DNA of 64,000 nucleotides from Otis tarda (Eukaryota; Chordata; Aves; Otidiformes; Otididae). The position numbers were made by a program, and so were the translations under genes. Below are positions 25,739 to 39,000 of the stretch, piece after piece (position 1 is the first letter of the stretch; every line of letters begins with the position of its first letter). The stretch covers positions 39,599,371-39,663,370 of the forward strand of contig CM048557.1 in NCBI GenBank assembly GCA_026413225.1, given 5' to 3'. The notes under the pieces were generated by a model. It was not told the origin of the DNA. It saw only the letters and a program-made list of their open reading frames with translations, and ran no database searches.

Positions 25739-26070
25739 CGACCTCCAGAAGACCATCTGGTCCAATCTGGTTTTGAAAGCAAGGCCTCTGAAAGCAAGGT
25801 TGTCCCAGTCCCTGTCAAGCCAAATCTTGAATCTTTTCAGTGAGGGAGATTCCACCAGTTCTACGGGGAAGCTGGGTTATTCACATGGTAAATAATCTTC
25901 ACTACAAGGATGCACTGCTGACTCATGTTCAGCTTGCTGTTCACCAGGACCTCAAGATCCTTCTCAGCAGAACCACAGGACAAAGAGTCAGACCTCAGGC
26001 TGAGTTGCTACTTTGGATTATTTTGTCCCATTTAAATAATTTCAAGTGGTCTGCTCTCAATTGGTGAATG
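25739..26070 (-). mobile_element. Old CR1 LINE fragment with internal deletion
   Basis: From 25739 to about 25910 the sequence follows the reverse complement of the CR1 3' region (ACCTCCAGAAGACCATCTGG, then GGGAGATTCCACCAGTTCTA). At about 25912 it jumps to CTGACTCATGTTCAGCTTGC and TTCACCAGGACCTCAAGATC. These belong to a more 5' part of the CR1 second ORF, downstream of the reverse transcriptase catalytic block; compare 55640-55700 in the younger copy. Several hundred bases of CR1 sequence are therefore missing at the junction. Divergence is high and no frame survives. Confidence 0.75.
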
Positions 26071-29000
26071 AAATACTGTTGTCTGGAAGATTAGCAAATT
26101 TTTTTGTTTCCCTTTTATTATTACTAAAAGGTTCTAAATTATTTGTTGATGAAATCTGATAAACTATGGAAAGGATTAGACAACAAAATTACAGAGCCAC
26201 TGGAGTTAGAAATTAAAATAATTTTTGTGTCTTCCTCGTATGTTTGAGTATAAACTGACTACAAAAATTGGAATTTGGAAGGAACTTTGCTTAGATCAAA
26301 TTGCCAGAGACTACTGCTATCTTCTTCAGAATACGGTGTTGTCTAACATTTGCAACGATCTGAGAAATAATCTGCCTTAAAAAGACAAAACAACATTATG
26401 GTCCTGTCTCCAGCCTAGTATTACAAGGATCTAAGGCTTTGGTGATATTGTTCTTTTTTTAGTATTGTCCTGAGGTACATTGTATTTTTCTGTGTTGGAA
26501 GTGACTTTAATATAGCTTGTTGGGAATTGCTCTGTAACATGGATTTATACGGTAATACAAAACAGAGTATACAACTGTACGATGTACAGAGGTGTGCAGG
26601 ATATCACTTCATGCTTTCTTGTAACTGTGGGGGATGGAGTCAATGACTCTAAGATATGCAATTCATATGCATCAGATGCCAAAGTAGTTCTAAATTGAAT
26701 ATTCATATAGGTAAGTACTCAAAATATCTCCTATTACAAGTATGAACTCTTTGATATTTCAGAAATAATAAGCAATTGGGTCATCTTTGCCATTCTCTTA
26801 GCTCCAATTTTGAGCTATTATATGAATTTCAGCACTTTAAGTTGTTCCTCTCTATTTTATTTGGTGTAAACATGACTCACACTAATTTTAACTCTCTTCT
26901 TTAATTTTGCAAAGGAAATGCTTCAGCCTAAACATTACTTATGTTTCTTTTGGGTATATTGTGAGTTTTTGTTTATTGAGTTAAACAAATAATAGTCCCT
27001 CTTCCATTGGTGTTTTAACTACTGATATGCAAGTAGGGTTACATGTACGAAAAAAAATCCTCTGAATAATTATGGGAACATAAATTTGCTTGCAGAAACA
27101 ATAAATAAAAGAGTTGTTGACATGGTCTCATAGAAGCTCCACTCCGATTTCACACAAATGTCGGCAAACATCATAATCAGAAAATTTGCCTGGCTTCTGG
27201 CTGAATGAAGGATGACTAATAAGCATTGCAAAGGATTGCACCGCTGCAGTGGAAATAACCAAACAACAGATGGAATAGCAGGTGAGGAATAATGTCAATT
27301 CTCCTAGTTCCTCCCTTTTCTCCAGTATTTATGATATCTCTATGTCATTCTTGACTAGAGAGTTCTTTTAAAAACTTCCAGGCTTTTAATCACTGCTGTT
27401 TCTCTTCTTAAACACCCCAGTGATTCAGATCTTGCTTGATGTACAGGGATGAAAAATGGATGTAAAATTCAACTGAGGCAAACATATCAATGCTAAGCCA
27501 TCTGATAGGATTGCCTTTCATATCTTGCAATTGTACCCACATGTAGGCACACTAATATGAAGGATACCTTTTTAAAAATGAGATCTTTTCATTTTGTCAT
27601 GTCCTACAGACTTTTGAAAAAAAAACTTTAGGTTTGGTAGATCTTTGAAGTGGAAGAACTTTTCCTTCCAGTGAAAAGACAGTCTTGACAACAAAAAAGC
27701 AAATAAAAAGTTGTGGATTATTAGAGCTGTACTTACCAACTAGAGAAAACTTTAGGTGGCTAGACCAAAGAAAAGGAAAAAAAATACCCTGCCACCCATG
27801 GAGTAATTGCAAGGCAGATTTACATTTCAGATCCTGGAGTCTCTAGAACCCTTCAGGCTGCTCAGCTGGCCCCCAAGGAACGAAGCAGCTCCAGCTCTTT
27901 CCAGAGAGTTTCATCTAGTGCAGTTGCTCTCTTAAAAAGACCATAACTTACAGCTAAGACCACGCAAATTGGACTGGAAAAGTCAGACAGTCAAAGCAAG
28001 AAGAAAAGGAGATTCATAGGCAAAGGGGTCTTGCAGTAACTCTTACTTTGTATTCTCTTTATTAATTACAAAATCATTTTTTATTTAAATATAAGGTATT
28101 TTCATGATCCTACTGACAGTTATACCAGAAATAGGTATTGTTTAAAGTTCCCTCTACATTACTGGAACCTGTCTGATAGCTGCTTGCAAAGCAAGATTTC
28201 AGTAACGCTTCAGCTGTTCCTGTTTCAGTCTACAAATGTCGATAGTTCCAAATATCTTTACAAGTTTTATTCAAAAGGTCATAAAGTTCCCAAAGTTAAG
28301 AAGAATGTCTACAAAATGAGGACAATAAATCTAGTAACAACAAGAGTGGCCTTTTGTCTTTACTTTTTAAAAGTAAAAACTGAAAATTGTACATTTTCAA
28401 AGCAAAAAGAAGAAAAATATCTATTTCCTGTATTTTGAAGAACAATGCCAGAAGAGAGGGCAGCTTTAGCTATTACTGGCAATACTATTGCACTTGAAAT
28501 TAGTTGTTGTGTATTCTCACAATAGAATACAGGAAGCTGAATCTTACCATTTGTTTTCAAAATTCCTTTCCCCATGCTATTACCATGTTTGTCTTCAATA
28601 CACTTAAAGCTGCACTCCATTTTGTATACCTTGTAATTTGTAGTCATGTCATCTGAGCCTCTCATTTCAAAACCAATCAGCTTTCTATTCATTCACCTGC
28701 TCCTAGGTTTTAAAATATTCACTATTCACTATCATCTCTCCAGTGTTGTTTTAGATTCTTTTCTAGTCTCTGCTTATTTTGCTCTTTTGACTATTGTGTA
28801 GAAATAAGCAAGATTTCTATTATAAACAAATATGTCACGTTGCCCTCTTTTTCGTTTTCATTCATCAACAGTTTCTCAAGTAATTCTTCAATGACTTCTG
28901 AATATTCTGTTGGATTACTCTAGTAAAGCAGGAAATTCACAAGTCTGCTTTTGTACCCTGAAAGACTATTTATTTTCTTAGTAGACATGATGGAAACAGT

Positions 29001-32000
29001 TATGTACCAGGTTGCATTCACAACTGAAGAGATCCTTTCTCCTAATTTCAGCATTCAGATTAGGCTACAAACCAAAAGCACACTTATCAATTTAATTACC
29101 TCCCCTTTGGACAAGGAAATCAGACATTTAGGAGAATAAAAATCTATATTAGATATTTATTTTGGTTTTAATCTTATAATAGAAGCCACCTGTCAATAGG
29201 ACCTGTGAATAGAGAATCCTTTTATAGGTGAGCTTAGAGGTCTAAGAAAGGAGCTCACAATATGCAGAAAATAACTGATACTGAGATGACTGCTTGTTGG
29301 CTTACTTTTTGCTACTCGCTGAAATATTATACTTATGAAGCTTAACCTACCCAGACAAGCCTTACAGCTATATTCCTATCCTAACTAATAGAAAAGAGCC
29401 TGAAAATGGCTCATGATTTTACTCTTCCAGTAGTGAATATTTATGAAATATTTTATGTTTCCAAAATTATCTTGTACTTTTATGCTTGCTTAATAATATT
29501 TGCTGTGAACAAGTGATCCAGTGTGGACCCGAAAGCCTGTGTAACAGGTATGTCCTCTGTAAGTCCACATCTTGGTCTGTGCACAGTCACTAGTCGCTGA
29601 AACAATTGAAGCAATTTAATTAGTATTGCCTTCCTCAGACTAGATTTTGCCTGATATAACCACGTAACTCATAACAATATTTCAAACAGTGAAAACCTCC
29701 TAATAATATCTCATTTATATTGACTCAGGGATGCCATTAATGTATAAATTCTAGAGTTCAGAAACCAGGTTTTTTCAGTCAGCTGTGCTGTTACAAATGA
29801 ATATCTGAAGGCTCACACGAACCTTAGAGGATATTCTGAAGTCATCTCATAAAATTCATCATATTAATATCAATAAATATGAGGAAAACACTTTAAACTG
29901 AGGTAATTGGGAAGAAGTCTCGTACAGTCTTACCATAAAGAAGCTCCTACAGATGAACCTGAGCAAACTTGGAGACTACAAAAGACAATGGAAGCTCAAA
30001 GAGAAGCAGTGACACATTCCACTTATTGAAAAGACACATTAATAATGAGTGAGCGTACCTCTTCTTCAGAATTACCATTTTAAAGATTATAAAAAGTAAA
30101 AATGTACTGAGAAACACTGTTGGATAGCAGAGTCTACAATCAGGATTCTTAACTTATTTGAATTTTAATCTCCCTTGAACTTTCCAAACAGCACCTCATT
30201 TATGTCATCAGTATGTATTCATCCTCTAGCAATTATTTTGAGAAAATCTTGCCTTCTGCTTCCTTCAGGCACACACTTCCTTGTCACTTAATGGTCAATT
30301 GCCAAACTGACAGAGGGACAGCAACAGGCTTACACACTGTCATCTATGGCTGAAAAAGCAAAGTGCTACCTAGCTGGAGTAGGACCAGTTGAAATATAAG
30401 CTTTATATTTTAAAAAGACACTTACATGGAGCTTAAATTTACCAGATGGTCATGCAAAATTTTTAATATGAGACCAGCTAATTGTATGTATTTGTAAATC
30501 TTTTGACTTAGTCATTTTGAATCAGATCAAATCCACCAGTATTTCTTGCTCAAACACTGAAATATCAAAATATATTTCCATCGGATTTGCATTGGCTTTC
30601 TCATCTCCCTCATTTACAAAGTTAATAGTAGACTCGATATCTGTTCCATGGTCTCTCTCATACTCTCTCTGATAAGAAAGAGAGTTCTTATAGTTGCGTA
30701 ACATACCTACCATACTTTTGACTTATTAAGACAAAAACATCTTTAGAGTGTAAGGAGGGGGATCCCCAAAGCTGATACAGGAAAGATAAGTGAATTCACG
30801 CATTGAAATTTTCACGTGTCAAACTTTTCTCATTGTTTATACAAAATAAGTCAGATTTTCCTTGTTATTCCAGTGGTCAGCAGCCTCTTCTGAACATCTG
30901 TTAGATATTACAATGTAGAAGTGGATTATTAAATCTGAGACAATGAAGAACTATTGAAAACAAAAGAATATTTAAGTTGAAAATTCCCATTAGATTTCAT
31001 AATGAAGAAAATATTAAAACTCACTAAGGCAGAACAGTCTTAATAATTCTCTTGAATAAAACTTCAGTGCCTCTATTTCACCATAGTTCAAGTTTCACAG
31101 ATCTAAAAGAAATCAATGTCAGCTTCTTAAGTGACCTTTTACAATCAAAATAAATTATGTTCCCTGTGCATGCAATTTTCAGTTTTACTGTGAACTTTTA
31201 AAAATATTTACAAATAAGAAGTTTAGATCAATAATATTTAAGGGTTTTGCACTATAACTAATGTGTAAATATACTCTAGATGTAAAGCATTGTAATATAA
31301 ATTAATCTTTCTTAGAAAAAAACATGTCAATCAGCTAATAAAAAAAATAAGGCAGAACTAGTTAAACTAATAAAATGACTTAGAGGCTAAAGAACAATTG
31401 TCTGCATGTTTTCTAATACATCTTCTATATCACACATTCAGCAACCACTCTCCTCAGTTCCAATTTCTCTGAAGTTTATCATGATTTTGCCAATTACCTA
31501 CCTATTCACGTGTTTCTTCAAACTTTGAAGAAAGAGTCCCATGTCCTTTCAAACTCTGTCAGCCTACCTTGGACTGAAAAGACTAGTTCCTTTTATTTTG
31601 ACTGAGAGCACTTTGCAGAACTGAAATCTTATAGACATGTTCCAACAGAGATAGTTGAAAGCTATCTGAAAGTTGTGTAAACATCATCGTTTCTTTTTCT
31701 ACCTAATATGAAGGGCATTGACAATTAGCTTTTGCCTAAGAGCTGACCCCTGTCTTATCTGTGATGATGACTTAACATATTAGTGTGTGTTTCATCTCTG
31801 TTCTCATCCTCTATATTGAGGAAAGAGTGCTTTACTCTGTTTGGGTTACATTCCAGTCAATTCAGACCATAGTATCTATTTGTCAGAACATGTAAGTAAG
31901 TGTATTAATCCCTGAGAAGTCAATTACACCTTTTTCTCACTTGTTTAGCTGATTAGCAGTAGCACTAATCAAGTACTTTTAAAAGAAGTTAAGCTGTTTT

Positions 32001-32465
32001 TAGTAGTTAAAATACACTTTAGATTATGTAAGCTGTTTTGAAATTGAATGTATGGGGGTTTTTTATTTGTTCAGTATGTACTAATATATTAATGAAAGTG
32101 GTTTTAGTAGCAAAATCAAATTTTCAAAAATCAAAAAGGACCACTCTCTGAAGTCCGATGTTTAATTTTGATGTTTATTAAAAACTACGCATGTGGTCAC
32201 TACAAAAACTACTCACATTCTCTTCACAAGGAGTGCTAATTTTGATCCTCACTTGTAGGACATGCACTCACTGCTCAAGTTGCAAGATTTATTAACACTC
32301 TCATAAAGCTGTTATCAAGTATTTTGTTGCATATGGATAAAAAAGGACAGAAAAAAAAAAGCTAATCACTTCATACACTACATACTTCTAGCTGAAGGGT
32401 CCATCCAGGCAAGCCAAGGGCAATGGCTCTGGATCACAGCTTTATCATTAACAGTTTGCCTCTAG
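26071..32465. other. AT-rich non-coding DNA, no gene seen
   Basis: I can identify no coding, RNA or mobile-element feature. Short frames such as 28184-28438 (plus) and 28360-28692 (minus) overlap each other on opposite strands and carry no motif. The sequence GGAATTTGGAAGGAACTTTG at about 26271-26290 is faintly CR1-like but too short to call. Confidence 0.55.
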
Positions 32466-32978
32466 GAATCATAGAATCATAGAATGGTTAGGGTTGGAAG
32501 GGACCTTCAAAGGTCATCTAGTCCAACCCCCCTGAAAGGAGCAGGGACATCCCTGACTAGATCAGGTTGCTCAGAGCCTCATCCAGCCTGGCCTTGAACG
32601 TTTCCAGGGATGGGGCTTCTACCACCTCTCTGGGCAACCTGTTCCAGTGTTCTACAACTTGCACTGTAAAAATTTTTTTCCTAATATCCAATCTAAATCT
32701 ACCTCCCTCTATTTTAAAACCATTACTCCTTGTCCTATCGCAACAGGCCCTACTGAACAGCCTCTCCCCATCTTTCTTGTAGGCCCCCTTGAGGTACTGG
32801 AAGACTGCTATAAGGTCTCCCCGGAGCCTTCTCTTCTCCAGGCTGAACAGCCCCAACTCTCTCAGCCTGTCCTCATAGGAAAGGTGCTCCAGCCCTTTTA
32901 TCATCTTCGTGGCCCTCCTCTGGACCTTCTCCAACTGGTCCATCTTCTTATGCTGGGGGCTCCAGAACTGGACACTAC
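32466..32978 (-). mobile_element. CR1 LINE, 5'-truncated copy
   Basis: The left end, ATCATAGAATCATAGAATGG, is the reverse complement of the avian CR1 8-bp terminal repeat, followed by GGTTGGAAGGGACCTTCAAA. The copy runs on into the end of the second ORF and stops near 32978 in the sequence equivalent to about 55510 of the copy at 55021. It is about 513 bp long, 5'-truncated as is typical of CR1, and only moderately diverged. A second CR1 tail in the opposite orientation lies about 300 bp to the right. Confidence 0.95.
32557..32943 (-). pseudogene. C-terminal fragment of the CR1 ORF2 protein
   Basis: About 128 codons are open on the minus strand and correspond to the C-terminal tail of the CR1 ORF2 protein, downstream of the reverse transcriptase. 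Visible blocks include [28 protein letters not shown] and [10 protein letters not shown], ending in LDEALSNLI and a stop. The endonuclease and the reverse transcriptase catalytic region are absent because of 5' truncation, so it cannot encode a working enzyme. The methionine at its start is internal to the original protein. Confidence 0.93.
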
Positions 32979-33283
32979 AAGTAACTACAAATTACAAGTA
33001 ACCCAGACATGAACTGAGAGACATGATTTTTTTTTCTAAAACAAACAAAAAACATGACAAAATTGTATTCCACTTCTTGAAATTAAATCTCCAGAGTAGT
33101 CTTGTTACCAGTCTTTGAGGACCTAAAATCCAGGATTATCTATCAAAAACAACAAAAACATCTTAAATATTTTGTTCATTAAAATCTTTTCATAACTGAG
33201 TTTGTATCCAGATGTTTTTGAAACACCTTTTAAATAAACTACAAATTTTAAAGCAAATTAAAAATTATAATGACTTCATCAAA

Positions 33284-33417
33284 CATTCAAGGCCAGGTTG
33301 GATGAGGCTCTGAGCAACCTGATCTAGTTGGGGATGTCCCTGCTCCTTGCAGGGGGGTTGGACTAGATGAGTTTTGAAGGTCCCTTCCAACCCTAACCAT
33401 TCTATGATTCTATGATT
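33284..33417 (+). mobile_element. CR1 LINE, very short 3' copy
   Basis: Starting at TTCAAGGCCAGGTTGGATGA, the sequence follows the CR1 sense strand through GGGGGGTTGGACTAGATGAG to the terminal repeat TCTATGATTCTATGATT. Only about 134 bp is present. Together with the minus-strand copy at 32466 it forms an inverted repeat with arms of about 130 bp. Confidence 0.95.
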
Positions 33418-33753
33418 AAACCCAAGGTACAATTTCACCATGTGATGTACTTGGATTACTCTTATAAAAGTGCTTATTCTAAGGAAAGTATACAAATGTA
33501 CTCTTTTCCTAGCTAAGAGTACTGGATGACAGACATATTATTCCTAACATCTGCTGGTCATTATTCCCTATTGTCTTGATATTTTATTGAGAGTTTCACC
33601 CTCATTTCTACTGCTTAAATTATACTGAAAGTAGGGACGGACTACAGAGAATATTTTAGATACGAACTATTTGAACCTCTGAGTTTCAAACCAAAGGCAT
33701 TTGCGATACGCTGAAATTCAATACATTCCTTTGAAATTCAAAGCAAATTCCTA

Positions 33754-33812
33754 TGTTGTTGTTGTTGTTCTTGGGTTTGGGGTTTGTGTTTGTTTATTGG
33801 GTTTCCATTACC
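33754..33812. repeat. (GTT)n run followed by a G/T-rich stretch
   Basis: Five GTT units are followed by GGGTTTGGGG, then TTTGTGTTTG and a later GGG. The strand is G/T-only for most of the interval. There are three G-runs, fewer than the four needed for a simple intramolecular quadruplex. Confidence 0.7.
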
Positions 33813-34227
33813 TGAATTGGTTTCAGTAATTGAAGTTTAGCTGAACCCTTACAAAGGCAGCACTTTTAATGATTTTTTTTTCCCCAGAGAACACATATTT
33901 TTCAAGAACAGATGATATATGAGAGTTACTCTATTTTTTTTTTTTACCCAAGATCATTTACAAGTGCCTTGGAAAAAAATCAGAATTTGGAAGTCACTTC
34001 TGATCTGTTCTTAAATCAAAAATTCAACTGATAGTTTTGTCATAATTAGGTCCAAATAGTACCTGTAAGGGAAATAGAAGACATGTACATTTTCAACTCT
34101 AAATCAGACAGTTTTTAGTAGAATGAACATTAGTGTGTTAAATCCTACAAGACCAATTCCAGATTGAATTTTTGTTCATTTTCACAAAAATGCAGCAAAT
34201 ATAGTTCAAACTATTACTATTACTGTC

Positions 34228-34470
34228 TGTGGTGGGTTAACCTTAGCTGGCTGCCAGGTGCCTACCAAGCTGCTCTCTGACTCCCTCTTTTCAGCAGGGC
34301 AAGGGGAGAAAATAAGCTGGAAAAGCTAGTGGATCAAGACAAGTGCAGGGAGATCATTCACTGGTTCCCATCATGGGCAAAACAGACTTAACCTGAGAAA
34401 GATTCATTTAATTTATTGCCAACTAAAAGTAGAATAGAGTAGTAAGAAACAAAAGCAAAACTAAAAATAG
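34228..34470. mobile_element. Endogenous retrovirus LTR fragment
   Basis: The fragment opens TGTGGTGGGTTAACCTTAGC, continues TGGCTGCCAGGTGCC and later has GGGCAAAACAGACTTAACCT. I recognise this as one of the common avian LTR types. The far end fades into unique sequence without a clear CA terminus or a matching flanking duplication, so the copy is truncated or eroded. No retroviral coding sequence is attached. Transcriptional orientation was not determined. Confidence 0.6.
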
Positions 34471-37400
34471 GTTCTCCAGCAAAGCTGCAGTAAGAGCTGA
34501 GAAAAAAAAAGTGTTTTTAAAATGGAGATCATTAAGCTTTTAAGAGGAAGTTTATAAAGTACTTGCTGATGTCACGAGATCAAACAACTTTTCTCTGTTT
34601 GCTGTATTATATCTTCACTGTGAATCACACCATTTATGCGTATGTGTATGTTGGGTAAAGATGATGTGGCTAGCTGAGGACGTTCACTGGTTATTCTAAA
34701 AAAAAAACCCTTAGCTAATAACAAGTTAAATCAAAGAGTTGGGCTCGAACAGAAGGTTTCGAATTTTTGTGTATGTGAATAGCAAGAATAAGGCGTATTT
34801 TTGATTACTCTGGAACCATAGTTTAAGATAATACTTATGCTACATGAATTGGCATTTCACCCTTCCTTTCCCACAGGCCAACAGCCTTTTCCTGCTCACG
34901 CAATCTTGTGGTGAGCTAAATTGAGAATCTGATCTGAGTTAAAATTAATCTGGAAAAAAAAAAAGGGCACCTTTACCTCTGATGGTTCCCTGATCTAGTT
35001 CAATGAGCAGCAGTGCAAACATTTCTGCTAGCCCAAGGGAGGAAGCAAAGCGGTATGAGAATAAGCTGTCAGGTAGAGAAGGAGGTCAAGACTGCTGCTT
35101 AAGGCAGCAGTGCTAGTTGACAGTGTACTTGAAACTGCAGCTTGAGGTGTTTCATATTTGCATTTTTTTCATCAAAACCAAGTCTTCATGTCCTGCTCTT
35201 GATTAATTCTGATGTCCCCTGAGAAAGGACTACAGTATGAATCTTTACTTACGAATACTTTAAAAGTATTAGCCGGATGTTCTGCTGTCTTGAAATGAAC
35301 AACAAGTTTTATTAATGAAATCAAAGGTGAGGGTCAGTATTTACAACAGGGGAGCAATTTAAAAAAAAAAAAAAAAAGCCCAGATAAATAAAAAAAAAAA
35401 AGGCGCTAAATAAAATTATAGTACTCCATCTGTTCAGACCAACAATCTTTACAGCCTACTTTCTAGCGTTTAGCAGCTTCTGTCATTGAATGTTGTGGAA
35501 AATTACCTCTCATGAATTGCCCTGTTTTTAAAGGTATTAGCGTGGTTTCTGAATAGTTTTGCAGGCCACTGCACATGTGTAGCTGTTAGATGTGAAAACT
35601 AGCTGTGCAGGAGTGAATCACTGCACTGGTTACAACTTTTAAAGCAGTGATGCTTCCACATAAGACTAAGATTCTATTTATGTAGCTATGAACAGAGAAG
35701 AATCAAACAAACCAGTGTTCTGTTGGAAAAACAATCAGTTGAATGTACAGCCGTGGATTCATAGAATTATTGTTGCACTGCAGATTATATTAATTTACGC
35801 TGAAAATCAGTAGATATACGGCAACTATTGTATTTCATCTGTACAATGCTGTGAAAGAACAGTTGAAATGAGGTAAGGATGCAGTAATATGTCATCTAGC
35901 TGTATTTGATACCCTGTGACAAAAGATCACTTATATTGAAAAAGAAATTGCCTACTTTTTCACACATTCATGGATCATAGACTTCAATTAAATACAAATA
36001 GCTTCAGATATTTGGCAGGCAAGCAGACTTCATAAGTATTGATTAAGAAAGCAAATTGAGGAAATCAATTCCAGGTGACCAAATGATTGTTCTGACTGTT
36101 TTGAGTGGCAATATTAAAAAGAAATGTTATTTGATCAACTATGCAGCAACAGAGAGCATTTCAGAATCCTGGGCTTACCAGGCAGCAAGTTGTGATGCTT
36201 TGTTACAGCTGTCAACAATTTGCTGCATTGCAGGCTAATGGTAGTGGCTTAGGACAGTAGTGTTAATGCTAATGTTCAAAGACTCAGTCATTAACCAGCA
36301 CATTCAGGTTCTAAAATAAGGTAGTAATGGAGCACACAGGAGTATTAAAATATATAAAATACTGTCTGTTAATTTTGAACATTAGTAGATTTTTGCTAGA
36401 TCTTTACATCTGCTATTACAGCAACATAACAAAATCAGAAGCAGACTTTTCATGCAGCAACCTCCTCATTTGAACAGATGAATGCAACAAAGAAATGGTG
36501 AATATCTATTTCTGTTCTCTTTTACACACTCATACAGAAACACTCATGCAAAAGCACACAAATGCATTTTGTTTAATAATTACAAATATCCCTAGTGTAG
36601 TGTACAAATATACCTATTTGTAGTTTGCTTTTCAGTATTTCACATCTGCTTCATTAGAATAGATTAGAAAAAAATCCATAAATAATAATAAAAAATAGAT
36701 GCTGTAAAATTCCATTGAAAGTTACAATCAGATTTTGTTTCCTGACTGAAAGCGTCCACTATTTGATTCTCCCAAACATTGATATTCAGTAAGACATTAT
36801 TTCCTTCCCGCTCTCCAGCAATGAATAAAGATTTCAAGAACAAATGCACACAGGCACAGAAAATCACAGCATAACTTTATATGATGAGGGATGAAAAGAA
36901 TCCTTCTGCTTAAAAGGCATCTCCTCTTTATTCCTTATTTCCATATGGATTTCCCTGAAACTGCTTTTTGTCACTGGGATTTTAGATTAACCAAAATTAG
37001 TCTTAAGAGCAAGAGGTTCCAAAATTGCACCAAAATTTCCATAGATCTAACAAGTCCTTTTAAAAATTGAAGTGTTTTAGTAGCCCAAACTGTATTCTAG
37101 TGGTCCCATTGCTAAACTTAATTACTTAGTTTTCCACAGACAGTGCACAATGCCTATTACCTTCAGGATGCAAACTTGAAATGCTGAAAATGCTGTTCAT
37201 ATAAGGTTTTTGTTTCTAGAACACTACGGGTACGTTCAAGAAAGTGATGAGAAAGCTCATATACAGAAAGGGTGAAGCTTTGAAGGCAGTCAGTTTCTAA
37301 ATAGTTTGTTGGCTTGAAGGGACGTACCATGATTACTGAATCAGAGGTACAATCCCGTACCATTAAATTGAACCCTTCTTGTCAGAGGTCCCATCTAACT

Positions 37401-38895
37401 TGTAGGCGTGTTGCTACCATCTGTTTTTTCAGGTATCAATGTTAATTGAGAGAAAACAAACCTTGCCAATTTCCACATCCAACTTAAAAAGTTGGTCATG
37501 TATTGGTCATTGCAGAGCATACTATTTTTCTATTCTATTTACTATTACCAAGGTAATTAAACTAGAAGATAACATTAATCAGTCAGCATTAATTAAATGA
37601 AAGGATGATGAAATACTTTTTTTTTTTTTTAATCCTGAAATTAAGGTTAAGAGATTTCAGTATAACATTATCTGTGATATTTGGATATTTTGTTTCTCAG
37701 ATTACTTTGGTAGAAAGCAGAGCTAAGTAGTGAAGGGACAGCAAGAGGGATTGGTAGAAGAGCTTGGAGGGTCCGATGCTGAGATGATGGCTTATGTCAA
37801 AAGGAAAGACTATGAATAGAGTATAGTGCTAAAGTGCCTCTTTAGTGGTACAGAGCATGAACTAATAGAGATGAGAGGTATATCTCTACTTTTGTTTTCA
37901 TATTGAAATTTTCTCTACCATCAAAGACCCCAGATGTTTACAATGGATGTGAGCCAGTACCCAGTAAAACCTTGGCTTTCCAATGATAGTGATGGTTTTG
38001 ATTTGCTTTTCCAAACTGTTTAAATGAAATAGCACTAGGGAAGATTCCTTCTTTTTGCCTTACCTGGAGCCTGAGCATCTCTTCCTAAACTCTCGAGCAA
38101 ATGAGAAAAAGAGATGGGGATCTTCAGAGGATTTGAACACTTTTCTTCCCATACATCAGCTAAACTCAAGGGTAGGGTCCACAATTGTGAAGCAGGAAAT
38201 GCCTTCTCCCCACCTGTTCTTTGACTCAGGATTTGGAAATAACCTGTACTAGATTCTCTTACTCCAAATTGTGCCAGAATTGAGTAACAGATGGGGCCTT
38301 TTGACAGCCCTTTTTTGAGCCAACATTTCAGGAATCCTTGATTCTCTAGCAGAGATGATAATCTCTGGACTACAAGTTACTGTGAGGTTTTAAAAAGGAA
38401 AAAAAATAAGTTATAATGTTGAGACCTAAACTGTGTCTATGATTTATTTTCATGAGCTTCCAGCTCCAAAGCAATGCCACCTCCAAACATTCAAAGCATA
38501 ATTATTACCCCTATCATCACAACCTAGCAAATAATAAAATACACCTGTGAACCATTCAGCATCCTTTCTGTTTGCAGTACCTCTGTTATAAATCTAGCTC
38601 AATCTAGCTCTTCAAACAATTACTAAGCACATCTTGGATACTACATACTCTCCCTTTATCTTTGTAAATAAAGTAATGCTCAGAGAGAAGGAAAAACTTA
38701 GTGAAAGAGAGACTATTTCTCACTTTCTCCAAGGAGACCAGTCAGTTCAAAGAACAATTTACTGTGGGTTAGTCAGGAAGTCTGCTGCAAATTCTAGTAT
38801 TTGCATTGTTATTGCTCTGCTAACGTTGAACCAAGTCAACCCATGAATTCACCAGTGCTCACCGGTGAATCAGATCAGTAACATAGATTAGACAT

Positions 38896-39000
38896 TAAAA
38901 AAAGAAAAAGAAAAAAAAAAAAAACACGTCTTTCTTTCAAGGTCATTTTTCAAGATTTTTTCTTTCAAAATTCTTTCTTTCAAGTATTTCTTTCAAGGTT
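38896..39000. repeat. A-rich tract plus degenerate TTTCTTTCAAG repeats
   Basis: An A-rich run with scattered G (to about 38924) is followed by a pyrimidine-rich stretch. The unit TTTCTTTCAAG occurs there at 38931, 38973 and 38987, with a variant near 38959. It is low-complexity sequence that looks like a decayed tandem array. Confidence 0.7.

Noticed and set aside
26262..26310. GGAATTTGGAAGGAACTTTG, resembling a CR1 tail
   Set aside because: This is a single short match with no flanking CR1 sequence.
28184..28692. Overlapping frames on opposite strands (84 and 110 codons)
   Set aside because: They are rich in Lys/Asn/Phe as expected from AT-rich random sequence, with no family signature.
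33770..33815. G-rich GGGTTTGGGG stretch as a telomere-like repeat or quadruplex
   Set aside because: It is not a TTAGGG array and only three G-runs are close together.
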